A DNA stretch of 64,000 nt from Rachycentron canadum. Its lineage: Eukaryota; Chordata; Actinopteri; Carangiformes; Rachycentridae. Each line of letters opens with the position of its first letter. Positions within the stretch are counted from its first letter, which is position 1. The position numbers and the translations under genes are program-made. Location of the stretch: NCBI GenBank assembly GCA_038496675.1, contig CM076662.1, positions 15,163,693 to 15,227,692 of the forward strand, written 5' to 3'. Shown here piece after piece: positions 48,594 through 60,200 of the stretch. The notes under the pieces are model-generated. The model was given only the letters and a program-made list of their open reading frames with translations. It ran no database searches and was not told the DNA's origin.

Positions 48594-48662
<69 letters not shown>
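48588..48662. repeat. (CA)n microsatellite followed by a G run
   Basis: About 70 bp of CA, followed within 10 bp by a run of nine G residues (about 48,669-48,677). Confidence 0.95.
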
Positions 48663-48664
<2 letters not shown>

Positions 48665-51359
48665 TGAGGGGGGGGGTTCAGCTCCTTAAATCTGTCTAAT
48701 TAAAACACCAAATCCCTCTACTCCCCTCACCCACCAACCCAATCCTCACTTCTCAGCCACACACACTCACACACACACAAGCTTGCACCCCCTCCCTCCC
48801 TCCTCCATCCCCACTGCCACCACCCCCGATACCGCAGGAGAAATGATTATTAGGAATTTAATGGGGGAACGTTTCCCATCCCACACCATCTGGGGCTTGG
48901 GAATGGCACAAAATTTGAGGATGCTTGCCGACATGGCGGGGAACATTATTTTCATTTTTCTTGACTGGTGCTCGGATTTTCAGACATTGCAGGAAAAAGG
49001 GTCCTGATTACAATAAATTACCATAATATATTACAAAATAAAACACATATAAAGATGAATTTGTGTTTGTTTGTCTATGTTAGGTGATTGCACAAAACTT
49101 TTCTCAACTTCGAAGACGATTATTGTCATTCGGAAACTTATCCCCATAGAAACACAGCGTTTGTTTCGCACTAATTATGACACCATGTCTCAGATTGCAA
49201 ATGCACCTCTATACAATATATATCCCCCATTCCTGTCCTTCACCTCCCACACAGAGCTGGGCCATATGCTCCCACTCCTTCTCTCTCTCCCTATACTTCT
49301 GTCTCCCCCTCGCTCTTGTATGCTCACTCTTCACCCAGCTTAATGAGCTGCATGAATGTAGGGGGACGTGTACACATTTGACCCCGTGCTAAACTGCTGC
49401 ACGTCGCCCTGTGGACCCTTGTGGCTGTGAAACAAACCCTTCTCTCCTCCTCCTCCTCCTCTTCCTCCTCCTCACCCATGTCAACCACCACGCGAGGCCC
49501 CGAGAGGGATTTGAACCTAAAAACACACGTGCATACATATATTCACATGCACACAGCCTGGAAGAAGAAGCAGTTAAGACTGACAAGGTGAGAATCTCAG
49601 TGAATGGGGTAAATAAAGCTGGGAGGTGGAAAGACTCTGGGGTTGGGGTAGGGGGCTAAAGAGGGGGCCCTCCAGCAACCTGGATTTCAAAAAAACAACG
49701 AAACACAGATCACCAAAATTTATTTAATTATCTAAATCAACGTGAGACAAATCCCAACACAGTCTGAAATCCTTTGTAATGGATTGAAGAACTGAAAAAG
49801 AAAAGATGCCATGTAATTGACATTGTATTCTGGTTTGTTTAATCTTTACTGAATAAAAACTGATCCACGTTTCCTACCAGAAGCTTCCATCAAGTTGACT
49901 TTGATGCCCCTGATTTTCTTCTTTGTTGCTTTTGATGCTGCAAAATTAAATTTGGTATAATTCCATTTGTTTGCTGAGGTTTGATCTTAATTTCTATTTA
50001 TATGATGATAATAATGTAAATACATCACTGTCTCACAGCTCTATTACTTTCTCAGTAACAATTTGATGATGATGATGATGATGGTTCACAACCATTTATT
50101 TTCTAAACCATTTTCCCCCCTTAGCTGTGTCATTGGCTGTGAAAAATACTTAAACTTGTGTTTTGCTGTTTAAACAAGTTTGTTCTAGTTGCAGAGAAGA
50201 CAAAACAGTGAATTGCTGCTCACATGAAAAATGCTGTTGTAATGTCATTAACGTGTTTGTTGTAAAGATGAACTTGCTTTTCTCAACAAATTACAGCCAG
50301 GTCAGGTGCCTTCTTCATCTTTATAAAATTACTAACAGGTTGTCAGTGTCACTACTGGCAGGTGCTGAACATTAGGGCTTTGTCCTGCTCTCAGAGGTCT
50401 CCAGGATGAGTGTGGTGCTGCATTTGTATCCTCACACAAGTGGCTGTAGTTCACTGTCAGAAATCACTGCAGCACTTCAGCAGTAGAAACGGGAATTTCA
50501 CTGTCCTTATAAAAATAAAGATGAACTGGAGATTTATCTGAGATTTAGGAGTGTAGGTGTTTCAGTCAAGTGCTTAAATGACCTGCATCGAACAAGTGTT
50601 TGAGTGTCTGTGCCTTTTTAACAATGGATTAAAAAAAAGGATGAGAAAAGCAATAACTGTATAAACCACTGATCACTCAGGGAGAAAAAAGATTTAAACA
50701 GAAATAAACAGCTTTTTTTCCCCACCTGGTTTCATTACTTGCACTGATGATATGAAATGATTTCATTCAGTCCTGTTTTACTGCTCCTCTGAAACAGTTT
50801 CTCAGTTTCACTAAACTAAAACGTTCTTCAAATAAAAGAGAAGTGGTTTTGCTCTTCATTAACCCCCCCTCATCCTTACAACCATAAACGTTGCTGAGAA
50901 GCAAAGTCAGTAAAACACTGAGGGAAGAAGCTGGTTGTGCACTGATCACCTTTCCCTCCAAACAACAGCGAGCCTCCCGGGATTTACCAGTAACCACTTC
51001 TCTCCTGACTGGGAGGACTGGGATCAACCGTCTGAGCTCTCTGGCCGACATCCAACACCTCGTGGCCATTTCTGACACAAATCAACCACCTGATCAACCG
51101 AAATGAAACCAAATGACACCGACAGTCCGCTTTGACATGACGCATTTAAGGAGCATCGTAACAGATTTATATTTCAACACTGTCTCATTATTAAAAAAAA
51201 CAAAAACAAAAACAAAAAAAAAAAAACGATTACAGTTCAGACGTTCGTGTCCTTAGAAAAATGCATTTCTCTGTTTTTAACCTGAACACATTATGGTAAA
51301 AGACTGTTAGTTTCCCACAGGCCTCACAGTCACTGTCACCACAACCTCGGAGATAATGC

Positions 51360-51363
<4 letters not shown>

Positions 51364-51391
<28 letters not shown>
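51364..51391. repeat. Poly(T) tract
   Basis: 28 consecutive T. AATAAATAAATAAATAAAA follows about 25 bp later, so it is a low-complexity patch. Confidence 0.95.
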
Positions 51392-51628
51392 GCACGGTTC
51401 AATTTCCTCTAAAATAAATAAATAAATAAAATTACGCCCGGGGCGTTTTTTTTTAATCTTGATTTATTTTTCTAACAATTTCTTCTTATTTTTTTTTAAT
51501 CGCCGTCTGCTGTCGATCATTTCCACAGAAAGCTGAGAAGCAGCCTCTTCGTTTTATTGCGACAAACACATCACAAAACATAAACACATTACTTCACGAA
51601 TATTTCGATCCATAACGGGTTTCCAGGA

Positions 51629-51655
51629 GTGTGTGTGTGTGTGTGTGTGTGTGTG
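51629..51655. repeat. (GT)n microsatellite
   Basis: A 27-bp GT run. Confidence 0.93.
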
Positions 51656-51879
51656 CATCAGGTCAGTAACTGCAGAAATAAATCAGAAACATCATCCAAT
51701 AACCATTCATCATTCGGGTAAAGTTACAAAATCAACAGGGTTTATGGGCGGACAGTCACCAACATTGTGCAGAAATACATGAAGTGCATCACAGCTGCTC
51801 CTCAGCAGGAACAAGGAAGTGTAAAAAGTTCACGTCAAACTATCCAAAACTTTCTCTTCGTTGCATATTGATGGTCCTC

Positions 51880-51926
<47 letters not shown>
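51880..51926. repeat. (TC)n microsatellite
   Basis: A 46-bp CT run. Confidence 0.95.
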
Positions 51927-51929
<3 letters not shown>

Positions 51930-52614
51930 AAGGCATGTTCATCGGATTCATTGTGGTTTTGGAAACATTTTGTTCACCTTACACAAAAAAGGATTTTTCC
52001 TTATTTTTATTTTTATTTTTTTTTCCCAGTGCTCGACTTTCAGCTGCGGTGAATAGTCCTATACAACAATGAAACATAAACAAACTTTAAATGTATGGGA
52101 ATTCACATAAAAGGTAACACTGTTGAATTTTACAATAACTTTTTTTTTATAATATATTATCCACATTCAAACTGACGGACTTATAATAAATAAGCTTAAA
52201 TAAATAAATACAATAATAATTTTACATTCACCTCATTACCACACTATTTACTCCAAATACAAATGCATTTCATTTTTTAAGTCCCCCCCCTCATGACTTC
52301 CTATGTGATCAGAATCAATTCAGGTGACAGCATCATCATCAAGTCTCCTAAACACATGCACGTCTCCACACTGGCTTTTTCCTGACACAATTAATGTTGT
52401 GTAATTTGTCATCGTTTTAATTAGATACTGGATTATGAGAAACGCCTTGTGAGAGGAAGTAGACATATATAATTTTTTATAAGCAAAGATTGCATTTGGC
52501 TGCCTTGCATAGCTCAATTGACCTTTATTGCTAACAGACTGAATCTCTGAAGTCCAGTCGTGTCTCAGCAAACTTCAGTGGTGAAGTGAAGCCTCTTCAC
52601 ATTCTTCTTTGTTT

Positions 52615-53124
52615 TCTTGTTTTATTTATAATTTCATTTCGCCGCGGAAATTAGGTTTTATGACTGAAAATCAGTTCTCTCCTCCATCAGTTAAACCACA
52701 TCTTTAACCTCATCTCCAATAACAAATGGAAATATGGGAGCTGGAAAAACCTGCACCTTGAACAAATGATTCTACATCTGAGTTGTTGTGTTTTTTCACT
52801 GAATTCAGATCTGTGGCGAAGTCATTAACTGTGCATTTTCTTGAAACGAATCGGGAGATCTGCCTTCACACTGAGGTCATTCTTGGCTTTTTCTGCCTCA
52901 TATCGACACAAAATTTAGTGGAGCAAGAATTGAGATCAGGTGAAAGCGTCGTGTCTAATGTTCAGGCTTTTATCACGTTTCAAAGAAAAATGAGACTGAA
53001 CGTTTGAAACAAAATGACTTGTTAAAATGGGCATTTTGCAGCGTGTCTGGAGTCAATTTCGTTTCCACTCGACATCTGCGGGGGAAATTGCATCGCTTCT
53101 GAAACTTGAACTTTGTCCAGTGGA
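52615..53124 (-). terminator. neurod6: Candidate neurod6 3' UTR and poly(A) signal
   Basis: On the minus strand AATAAA lies at 52,626-52,621, about 500 nt after the stop codon. The intervening sequence has no simple repeats. Other AATAAA words lie farther downstream, so this is a proposal. Confidence 0.4.
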
Positions 53125-54132
53125 TTAATTGTGGAAAGAGCCATTAACTTCCCCTTGTGTTTGGAAGGACTGGCTGCGGACGTGCAGGTCATAGGGGAAA
53201 CGGGCCTCTGGGGACACTCGGTACATGGAGTTGTGCGCAAGAGCCGTGCGCCCTGGCGCACTGCAGTAGCGCATGCCATAGTGGCTGCCTTTGCCGTAGT
53301 CTGGCGGGTCGTCGTGTTTTAGGGAGAAAATCCCGTTAAAGTTCATCGGGGGGCTCAGCTGGCCGTCGAAATGCGGGCTCCCGCCCTCTGGGGACGGATT
53401 CTCGTAGTAGGGCTCGTAGGCGCCGCTGTAGCTGTAGTGTCGGAAAGGTTTGGCGCTGCTGTCCAAGCTGCTGCCGCTGTGGCCGGGGGGTGTGTTCATG
53501 TCTGAGCCGGGGTACGAGTACATGGCATCGTAGGGCGATCTGCCAGAGAACATGACCTCCCCGTTGTGGTCTGTGAGGAAATTTCTCGCGTTCAGCTGCA
53601 AACAACCAGCCACCAAGTTGGTCGTGGGCTGAGATAATCCTTTGCACAAAGTCTGTACGAAGGCGAGGAGGTCCGGTCTCTTTCCCGCGCTCAGGGTCTC
53701 TGACAGGGCCCAGATGTAATTTTTAGCCAGTCTGAGGGTCTCAATCTTGGAGAGTTTTTGAGTTTTGGAGTAGCACGGCACAACTTTACGCAGGCTCTCC
53801 AGCGCGGCGTTTAAGCCGTGCATCCGGCTGCGCTCTCGGGCGTTGGCTTCCTGGCGTCGTAGTTTGGCCCTGTCTACCTGCTCTTTGCAGATGGACTTCT
53901 TTTTCCGGGGGCCTCGTTTTTTAGGAAGCCCGTTCTCGTCCTGATCGTCCTCCCTCTCGTCCTCCTCTCGGTCGGATATGTCGTCCTCGGCCTCCCTCAT
54001 GTCTGAGTTGGACCTGTCTGGGTTGTGCTGTCGGTCCTGCTTCAGGCTCTCAGGTAAGCTTTCGCGTGGATAATTGGCACCAAGCCGCGGCTCACACATC
54101 ATATGAGGTTCATCGAATGGCAGCGTCAACAT
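53125..54132 (-). CDS. neurod6: Neurogenic differentiation factor 6 (NeuroD6), bHLH transcription factor
   Basis: A nuclear bHLH activator of neuronal differentiation that binds E-boxes as a heterodimer with E proteins. The complete 335-residue protein lies in one exon. It starts MLTLPFDE, like mammalian NEUROD6. An acidic stretch (48-66) precedes the basic signal KKRGPRKKK (71-79), then the bHLH (about 93-147) with KVVPCYSKTQKLSKIETLRL. The NeuroD-specific segment LCKGLSQPTTNLVAGCLQLN follows, and the C-terminus has NFNGIFSLKHD, DYGKGSHYGMRYC, PYDLHVRSQSF and the family end FHN. These last blocks separate NeuroD6 from NeuroD1, 2 and 4. The basic region reads ARERSR where other NeuroD proteins have ARERNR. 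The ATG lies 5 nt after a splice acceptor (CTCTCAG/GAAAT at 54,138/54,137). Teleosts have a and b copies; which one is undecided. Confidence 0.95.
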   Translation of the reverse strand: MLTLPFDEPHMMCEPRLGANYPRESLPESLKQDRQHNPDRSNSDMREAEDDISDREEDEREDDQDENGLPKKRGPRKKKSICKEQVDRAKLRRQEANARERSRMHGLNAALESLRKVVPCYSKTQKLSKIETLRLAKNYIWALSETLSAGKRPDLLAFVQTLCKGLSQPTTNLVAGCLQLNARNFLTDHNGEVMFSGRSPYDAMYSYPGSDMNTPPGHSGSSLDSSAKPFRHYSYSGAYEPYYENPSPEGGSPHFDGQLSPPMNFNGIFSLKHDDPPDYGKGSHYGMRYCSAPGRTALAHNSMYRVSPEARFPYDLHVRSQSFQTQGEVNGSFHN

Positions 54133-54505
54133 ATTTCCTGAGAGATCAAATCAAAAACATAAACCGTGAGTGCAGAGCTCATGGCGCCGTCTTTTGAAGG
54201 TTGTCAGTTAATTACCTTGTGAGTGAATCCTCCCAAGAGGAAGAGGAACAACCTGGCAAAGCAAGGCCAATGTCACAGCCTGCTACCTTCTCAAAGACAC
54301 TTGTCTTTGGACTTGTGAAAAAACAACCTTGGTTTAATCCTTTTATCACAAGAGATTCTGTGATGTTACATCGTAGCCTGAGAGTCTATAGTTTTGTTTT
54401 GTTTTTTTTGTTGTTTTTTTAAACCAAAACACATATTGTAACTCTGAATAAAAGCCCGTTAAGAGTCAAGAAATGCATTAAAAATAAAATACAAGTGAGA
54501 CTAAC

Positions 54506-54572
54506 CTCTGGTCAGCGTGCACCTCGCATGATCCCTAATATCTCCAGCCAGTCTGCGCTGCAGCTTCTTCTC
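54506..54572 (-). other. neurod6: Candidate 5' UTR exon of neurod6
   Basis: On the minus strand CCAGAG/GTTAGT at 54,506/54,505 is a good donor for the acceptor at 54,138, making a 368-bp intron. A TTTCGCAG acceptor-like end near 54,572 leaves open whether this is an internal or first leader exon. NEUROD genes typically have a non-coding first exon and a single coding exon. Confidence 0.5.
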
Positions 54573-54599
54573 CTGCGAAACACAAATTAGAGGAAAAAG

Positions 54600-54790
54600 C
54601 TTAAACCTGCGCACCCTCTTTTTCTCTGCCTCTTCCTTTTCCTCTCTCTCCCCCCCTCTCTCTCGGACTCTCTCTCTCTCCCTCTGTCTCTTCCCCTTCC
54701 CTCTCTCTTTGAGGAATGACACTCATGCCAACAGCGGGTACCCATGCCATCTGCCGCTGACGTCTTGTGGCAGCCGAGACCACGTGTTCA
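54600..54790 (-). promoter_or_regulatory. neurod6: Candidate neurod6 promoter region
   Basis: Immediately upstream of the leader exon lies a CT/GA-rich tract (54,610-54,715), then a CRE-like TGACGTC (54,758-54,764) and a palindromic E-box CACGTG (54,781-54,786). No TATA box is seen. Inferred from position and motif wording only. Confidence 0.4.
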
Positions 54791-54951
54791 ATGTCCCATG
54801 GGACCTTCATTCCGTACCGATCATCTGGCAGCTCCGGTAATGGGCACCGGGAGGCCTGCGTTTACCGTCAAAAACACAGACCGGAGAGGGATAACAACTA
54901 ATATCTGCATCTCCCCGTGTAAGAAAGATGAATTCATGTCTTTTTATCTGG

Positions 54952-54985
54952 AAAAAAAAAAAAAAAAGGGGGGGGGGGGGGGGGG
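54952..54985. repeat. Poly(A)16-poly(G)18 junction
   Basis: Sixteen A followed at once by eighteen G. The G run can in principle form a G-quadruplex. Confidence 0.9.
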
Positions 54986-55039
54986 TGCGGAGAAGAGTTC
55001 GCAGATATTCTCAACAGGTGAAGGAGATTTAAAATAAAA

Positions 55040-57100
55040 TAGAAATAAATCCAAAAAATTAGAGAGGAAGTTTAAAATGACAGCTCAACATATGAATAAG
55101 TAATACAGTCCTTTTAAATATTTTAATTGGGTGAAAGACGACGGGAAGTGACAACGTTTTTAAGTTTGTTCCTGATTAAAACTGAACGCAGCTTCTTCAC
55201 TTCTTTGGTTTTGACTGTATATATTTTGGCCTAAATGGCCCCTAGTTTGATTTTCACAGTGAACAGACAAACACGTTTATGTAGGCTGATGTAAAACATA
55301 TTAGATATATGCAGGGGGAGGTGGGAAGCTTAAGACCTCTGATTAAATTACATTAAATGAAACCAATTATAAATGTGAAGCTGCAAATAAGGACAACAAC
55401 AGGCAGGTCTGGACCGAGAGGGTTTAAACTCTACAGAAACAGTCCAGCCTGCCTGGGGCACTTTTTAACAGCCCAACATATTTAACATTATTTCATTAAC
55501 TCTACACCCGATGACTTTAATGTTTTTTCCCCCTCAGAAACATCATATTTTAATGATTTGACTAACCTGTTTCAGAAGCCCACTTCAGAAAATCACATAT
55601 TACCTATGTTCAGGGAGTCTGGCTGAGAGACCCCCGCTGTACAACATGGTTTGATACAGTCCGCTGGTGCTGTTAACAGTGTTTTTGTATGCAGCTCACA
55701 AACTTAATAAGCATGTCTGTATTTCCTACTGTTTTATAACTGGTTTTTCATAACAGGACATGAGACCTCTGTGGGGTCTGACTGGTTCCCAACAACAGAG
55801 GTGACGTCACATTGTAAGGCAGAATATTTATTTGTCTGTTTTCTTACATTTATTTATTAACAAACATGTTTCTTGACCTTCCACCAAAGGTCACCACTTC
55901 AGAGCTTTTCTACATATTAAACCTAGCTCCCCAAAATAAAACGTCAGTTTCAGTTATTTCAGCAAATTACCAGAATCGGATCACAAAAAACTTCCATGTT
56001 TGTTTTTGGGAGGACATTTACAAACCACTGTCATTTAGTTTAGAGCAACTCATTGGGTTTTTATAAGGACAAAAGAAAAGAAAAAAACGTCTTCAAAAAA
56101 CCTTATTTAAACTGGTTGATTTCACAGTTGTTGGGGTGGGGTCTGAGGACCTCAAACAGTGAGAAATCTCACTGATAGACACTGTATGATATTGTGTAAG
56201 AAATCTACTGATCATTTTGACGATGATGAATGATCGATTAATCTGCAGACCATTTTCTCAACAAACTCAGCACAAAGTAGCCGATGATTTAAAAAAAAAA
56301 AAAAAAAAGAGAAATACAGCAAATCATCACCCGAGAGAAGCTGCAACCCGAGAACCTTCAGCATATTTTCTTCATTATCAAATGGCATCTGATTAATTTT
56401 CTGTTGATCATTTGACTTATCCTCTCAGCTCTATATAAAATAGGTTAAGAAATTCCACCAGGCACCTTGCACGCAGAGGATGGGCATACCAGTGGGGCGT
56501 GCACAGCGTTGGTACCTCAGGACCATACACATTAAGTACACCCCATGGAAAAGGCCCAGTGGCACGCTGCCAAATCCACACTGGGGCACAGCTGGCACTC
56601 GATATGGGTATATGCACTCCTCAGTTATGTGGAACGCACACACAAGCGTGCACACACAAACGTATGCCTGTGAATGACCTTGTTGCAAGGAGAATCAATT
56701 AAAGCGACTTATCATTCTCTCTATATTGGACATTACAAGGCATCGATCAGCAGCACAAGCCCGACTGCAGAGAGCAGCAGCGTGTTGATTACACCTCGGT
56801 GTGAGTTCAGAGCGTCAGAGACCACACAAAGGTGGAGTCGCAGCTTCCACAGAGGCAATGACAGCATGTCCGCACGGTGGTCAGTGTGTAGACGCTTAAC
56901 CTAATGTGTGTGAGACAGCACCAAGCACGTGTTCACACAAATACACAGACGAGTGGATGTGTGGGTGTGCATGTGGACGACACATACTGTACATGGGCAC
57001 CTAAAAATACACACATGGACAAACACAAAACAAAAAAAAAAAAAACAGTCCCTCCATCACAGCCTTCCCCCTGAAAATGCCTCAGCTGGTCTACTGATCG
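55040..57100. other. neurod6 upstream flank, no gene recognised
   Basis: AT-rich non-coding DNA with a 20-A run at about 56,290-56,308. The block at 56,460-56,690 is more GC-balanced and has overlapping chance frames on both strands but no recognisable protein. Confidence 0.55.
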
Positions 57101-57108
57101 TTCTGGTC

Positions 57109-57109
<1 letters not shown>

Positions 57110-57168
<59 letters not shown>

Positions 57169-57170
57169 AC
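57110..57170. repeat. (CA)n microsatellite
   Basis: A 60-bp CA run with one AA interruption near its end. Confidence 0.95.
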
Positions 57171-57217
57171 GAGCATCTGATGAGTCAAACTCCCCATCTC
57201 AGACTAATCAGTTGACT

Positions 57218-57276
57218 GCACTAATTGCAAATGCAAATATGCAAATTTATATTAATTAATTACTCCACTAATTAGT
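57218..57276. promoter_or_regulatory. POU octamer / homeodomain motif cluster
   Basis: Contains TTGCAAAT (57,225-57,232), then two exactly abutting octamers ATGCAAAT (57,231-57,238 and 57,239-57,246), then TTAATTAATTA (57,252-57,262) and the palindrome CTAATTAG (57,268-57,275). The cluster is about 2.7 kb upstream of the neurod6 leader exon. Candidate enhancer by motif density only. Confidence 0.55.
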
Positions 57277-60200
57277 TCTCTTGTCTTTTCAGGTAATAAA
57301 TCATGGTGTGGTTGAGAGAGAAAGAGAGAGAGAGACATGGCAGTGATCTTTTGTCTGCTGGAAGTCCTTGTTTCAGGTCTGAATCTGATCCTGTGATGTT
57401 TCCGGGACAGATTTTATCACACAGTCGTCCACTGAGACACCGTAACTTTTGTGTGTTTTTTTTTTTCACAGCAATTCTAACCTAGTTAATTATTTCAACT
57501 GATATTTTATGTGTCATACTTCAAGGGTGGAAGCATTGTAATTTGAGAGGTATAACAAATAGCAGAGGTTGGTAAATCAGGGTGTCTTGCTGACAGTTCT
57601 TGCCTGTCAGCTCTTTTAATTATCACATTATCAGCTTTTATAGACACGAAGCGTGGTGTAGAGCTGCAAATGAAGGCGCCGCTGATCGCATGCTGAGTTG
57701 CAAGCGGTTCTCAATTGATGTCAGCAGTTAAAGGGAGTCTGTCTGGGTGATGAGTGCAAGGTGAAGTGGTTGGTGAAGATGGTAATGATGTGGCAATCCA
57801 CCGTGATTCTGTCCCAAGTCTAAGCATCTTTGGAGCAACTTCTTAAAGGTCATTTCTTTAATAAAACCCTATGAAGCCTGAGAATAGTCCAACAATAAAC
57901 TCCAGAGGCAAAGCATGTTTTTTTTTTATCCTGACACTGACTTTGTAATGAGGCCTGTGCTGTTTCTCAGCCACCTAACAACTCCCTTTATTTATTTTCC
58001 ATTGCTTTACACTGAGGTGCCTGTACAAATAACTAAATGCTAAATAAGGAAGTGTTTAAGGGCAAGCCCAAAACACAAGTTCAGGTAATTTGATTTTGGA
58101 AACTTGTTGATACGTTAATACTCTGATGAGAATCCAAGTTGCATTTGTTAAATAATTTTAGATTCTTGTTCTCACAGCATAAACCTGTTGTGAGCAGATT
58201 TATTGTCTTTTTGTTTTTAAGGTGTTAAGTTACCAAATCTCTAACATTTTGCTCTTTTCCAACAACTCTATCTGCCCAGACTCCTGTCAAGTCGAACCTT
58301 AGTGTTTTTCAGAGTTTCAACAAAAACATACCAACTGTGTCTCCTGGAAATTAGTATATTATATTACAGAAACATTTATATACTGTTGCATACTTTGCTT
58401 TATTTGTTTTTTTAATTGTAATAAAGTTAAAGTCCAGCACTGAGGATGTCACTTAAGTAAAGGTACATATAATAAAGGAAAACTTGAAGTCAAAGTGAGT
58501 GATAAAGTGAGTGTTAAACTATAATATATGTGACAATAAAATATTATAATAATATTATAATATGATTAAAATTTATACTTTTGTTGCTTTCTGCTTATTA
58601 ATGTAAAATGGGGGTTGATCCATGTCCTCGATGTCCACATTTGTAAATAGAACTTCCATTGAAAACGTGTTGTAAAATCCTCTTTGTGAACAAGTTTCAA
58701 TTTGGTTTCATATGTGAGACAACATCCTACAACCCTCACCCACCCAAGGCTCACACACTGCACGGTGGCTTTGGAGAGGAGAGCTGAGGATTGTGGGACC
58801 GATTACCAGAGGCCAGGTCCTGGACTAGTGTCCTCCAGCTGTGCTGTTCTATCCAATTAGAAACTCCATATGCTGCCCCACTCAGCTGCTGAGTGGCCAC
58901 ACCTCCCACCCACACAGGTGGGGTACTGTGTGTTCCTGTGCATGTGTATGTGTGTGTGTGTTTGCCTTTGTTGGTGTTGTCTATCAACTCCAGTGAGAAG
59001 TAAAAGCAAAGTTTCCCCTGTGCCTGTTTTAAAGCATTCAGTAAAATAAATCACCTCACAAATTTAATTTAATTTTGTGTGATGGTCCATCACTGCTGTG
59101 CTTTTCTTAATCCCAACTCATTTCCTCACACACAAACAAAGTAACTCCGACTGCCACTGCTCCTTTGATAAGAAACACACAGGTATTTAGGTGGGTGGCA
59201 TAGAAATGCTAATAGTATTAAAATATGGAGGTATGAATAATGGATATGTTTTTGAAAATGTATAATGTAAAGATGTTAGTCCCGTTTTCAGACAGAGATG
59301 GGATAGCAGACGTGTAATGTTGCTGGAGGCACCCGTTTCTTTTTCAAAGCACAATCTGTTCACACACGTTCAAAGTGCCTGTGACAATCTGTTGTGGTAG
59401 AATGCGACCAAAAAGTGATACGATAAATAAAAATGTGTCAGATATCATATTTAAGTAAGAGTCACATCTTTAGTTTTGTATAAGTATTGTATGAAACATA
59501 TGATAAATTCAATTTACAGAGGAAATGCTGCCTGACAACAGTAATGTATGGGGAATATAGACAGTGGCAAGAAAAGGGAAGAGGATGTATGAATTTGTCT
59601 TAAAAAATGATCAGATCTTCATTTCACACACATAACACACAACTCATCAAACTGTTCTTGTCCATACTTGTTCAAACATCCTCAGTTAATGGCATAACGT
59701 TGGAGTCAGGAGTCCGACCTATGAGACCAGATTGGAGGTGTGAGTTAGAGCCACTTTGACTTCTCCAAAACACTCAAACATTTCAAGTTTTTAATTCACA
59801 AGAAAGATCTGCAGATGTGGAACATGGCTCTCAAAAAGAGACAACAGATGACTAAAGATCAGGAGTTGTTGATCACAAAGTTGCCTCAAAGATTTTAGAC
59901 ATTCATCAGTCCAGCTTGACAAATAAATGGAGACGAGTTAGTTCTGTGGTTATGATCCATAAAAGTGGGCGTCCGGCTAAGATGACTCTAAAGGGGCAAT
60001 CCAGGTGCTCAATAAGGTAAAAAATTTGGTCAGAGTAAAAGCTGAAGCCTTAAAAGAATCATTGGAGCTTGTTTATATCTCTGTTCATGAGTCAACCACA
60101 CACAATCATGGAGGGGCAGCATTGAAAAAAAAATCCCGGTGCCCCTGAAGTTTTCCAAAGAGCAATGCCTGAATTTCCTCCTGAACATTGCCTGATCTGC

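Larger units (their letters stand above)
43401..53124. other. Gene-free interval downstream of neurod6
   Basis: About 9.7 kb without a supportable gene. GC-balanced complex blocks alternate with simple repeats at about 43,555-43,820, 44,210-44,420, 46,020-46,200, 46,610-46,740, 48,290-48,440, 48,830-48,970 and 49,080-49,210. Such patterning is common around developmental transcription factor genes. Only the motif content, not conservation, can be seen here. Confidence 0.5.

Noticed and set aside
53113..53680. Plus-strand and alternative minus-strand frames over neurod6, e.g. 53336-53647 minus and 53113-53339 plus
   Set aside because: They are shadows of the GC-rich neurod6 coding exon in other frames, with no similarity to proteins.
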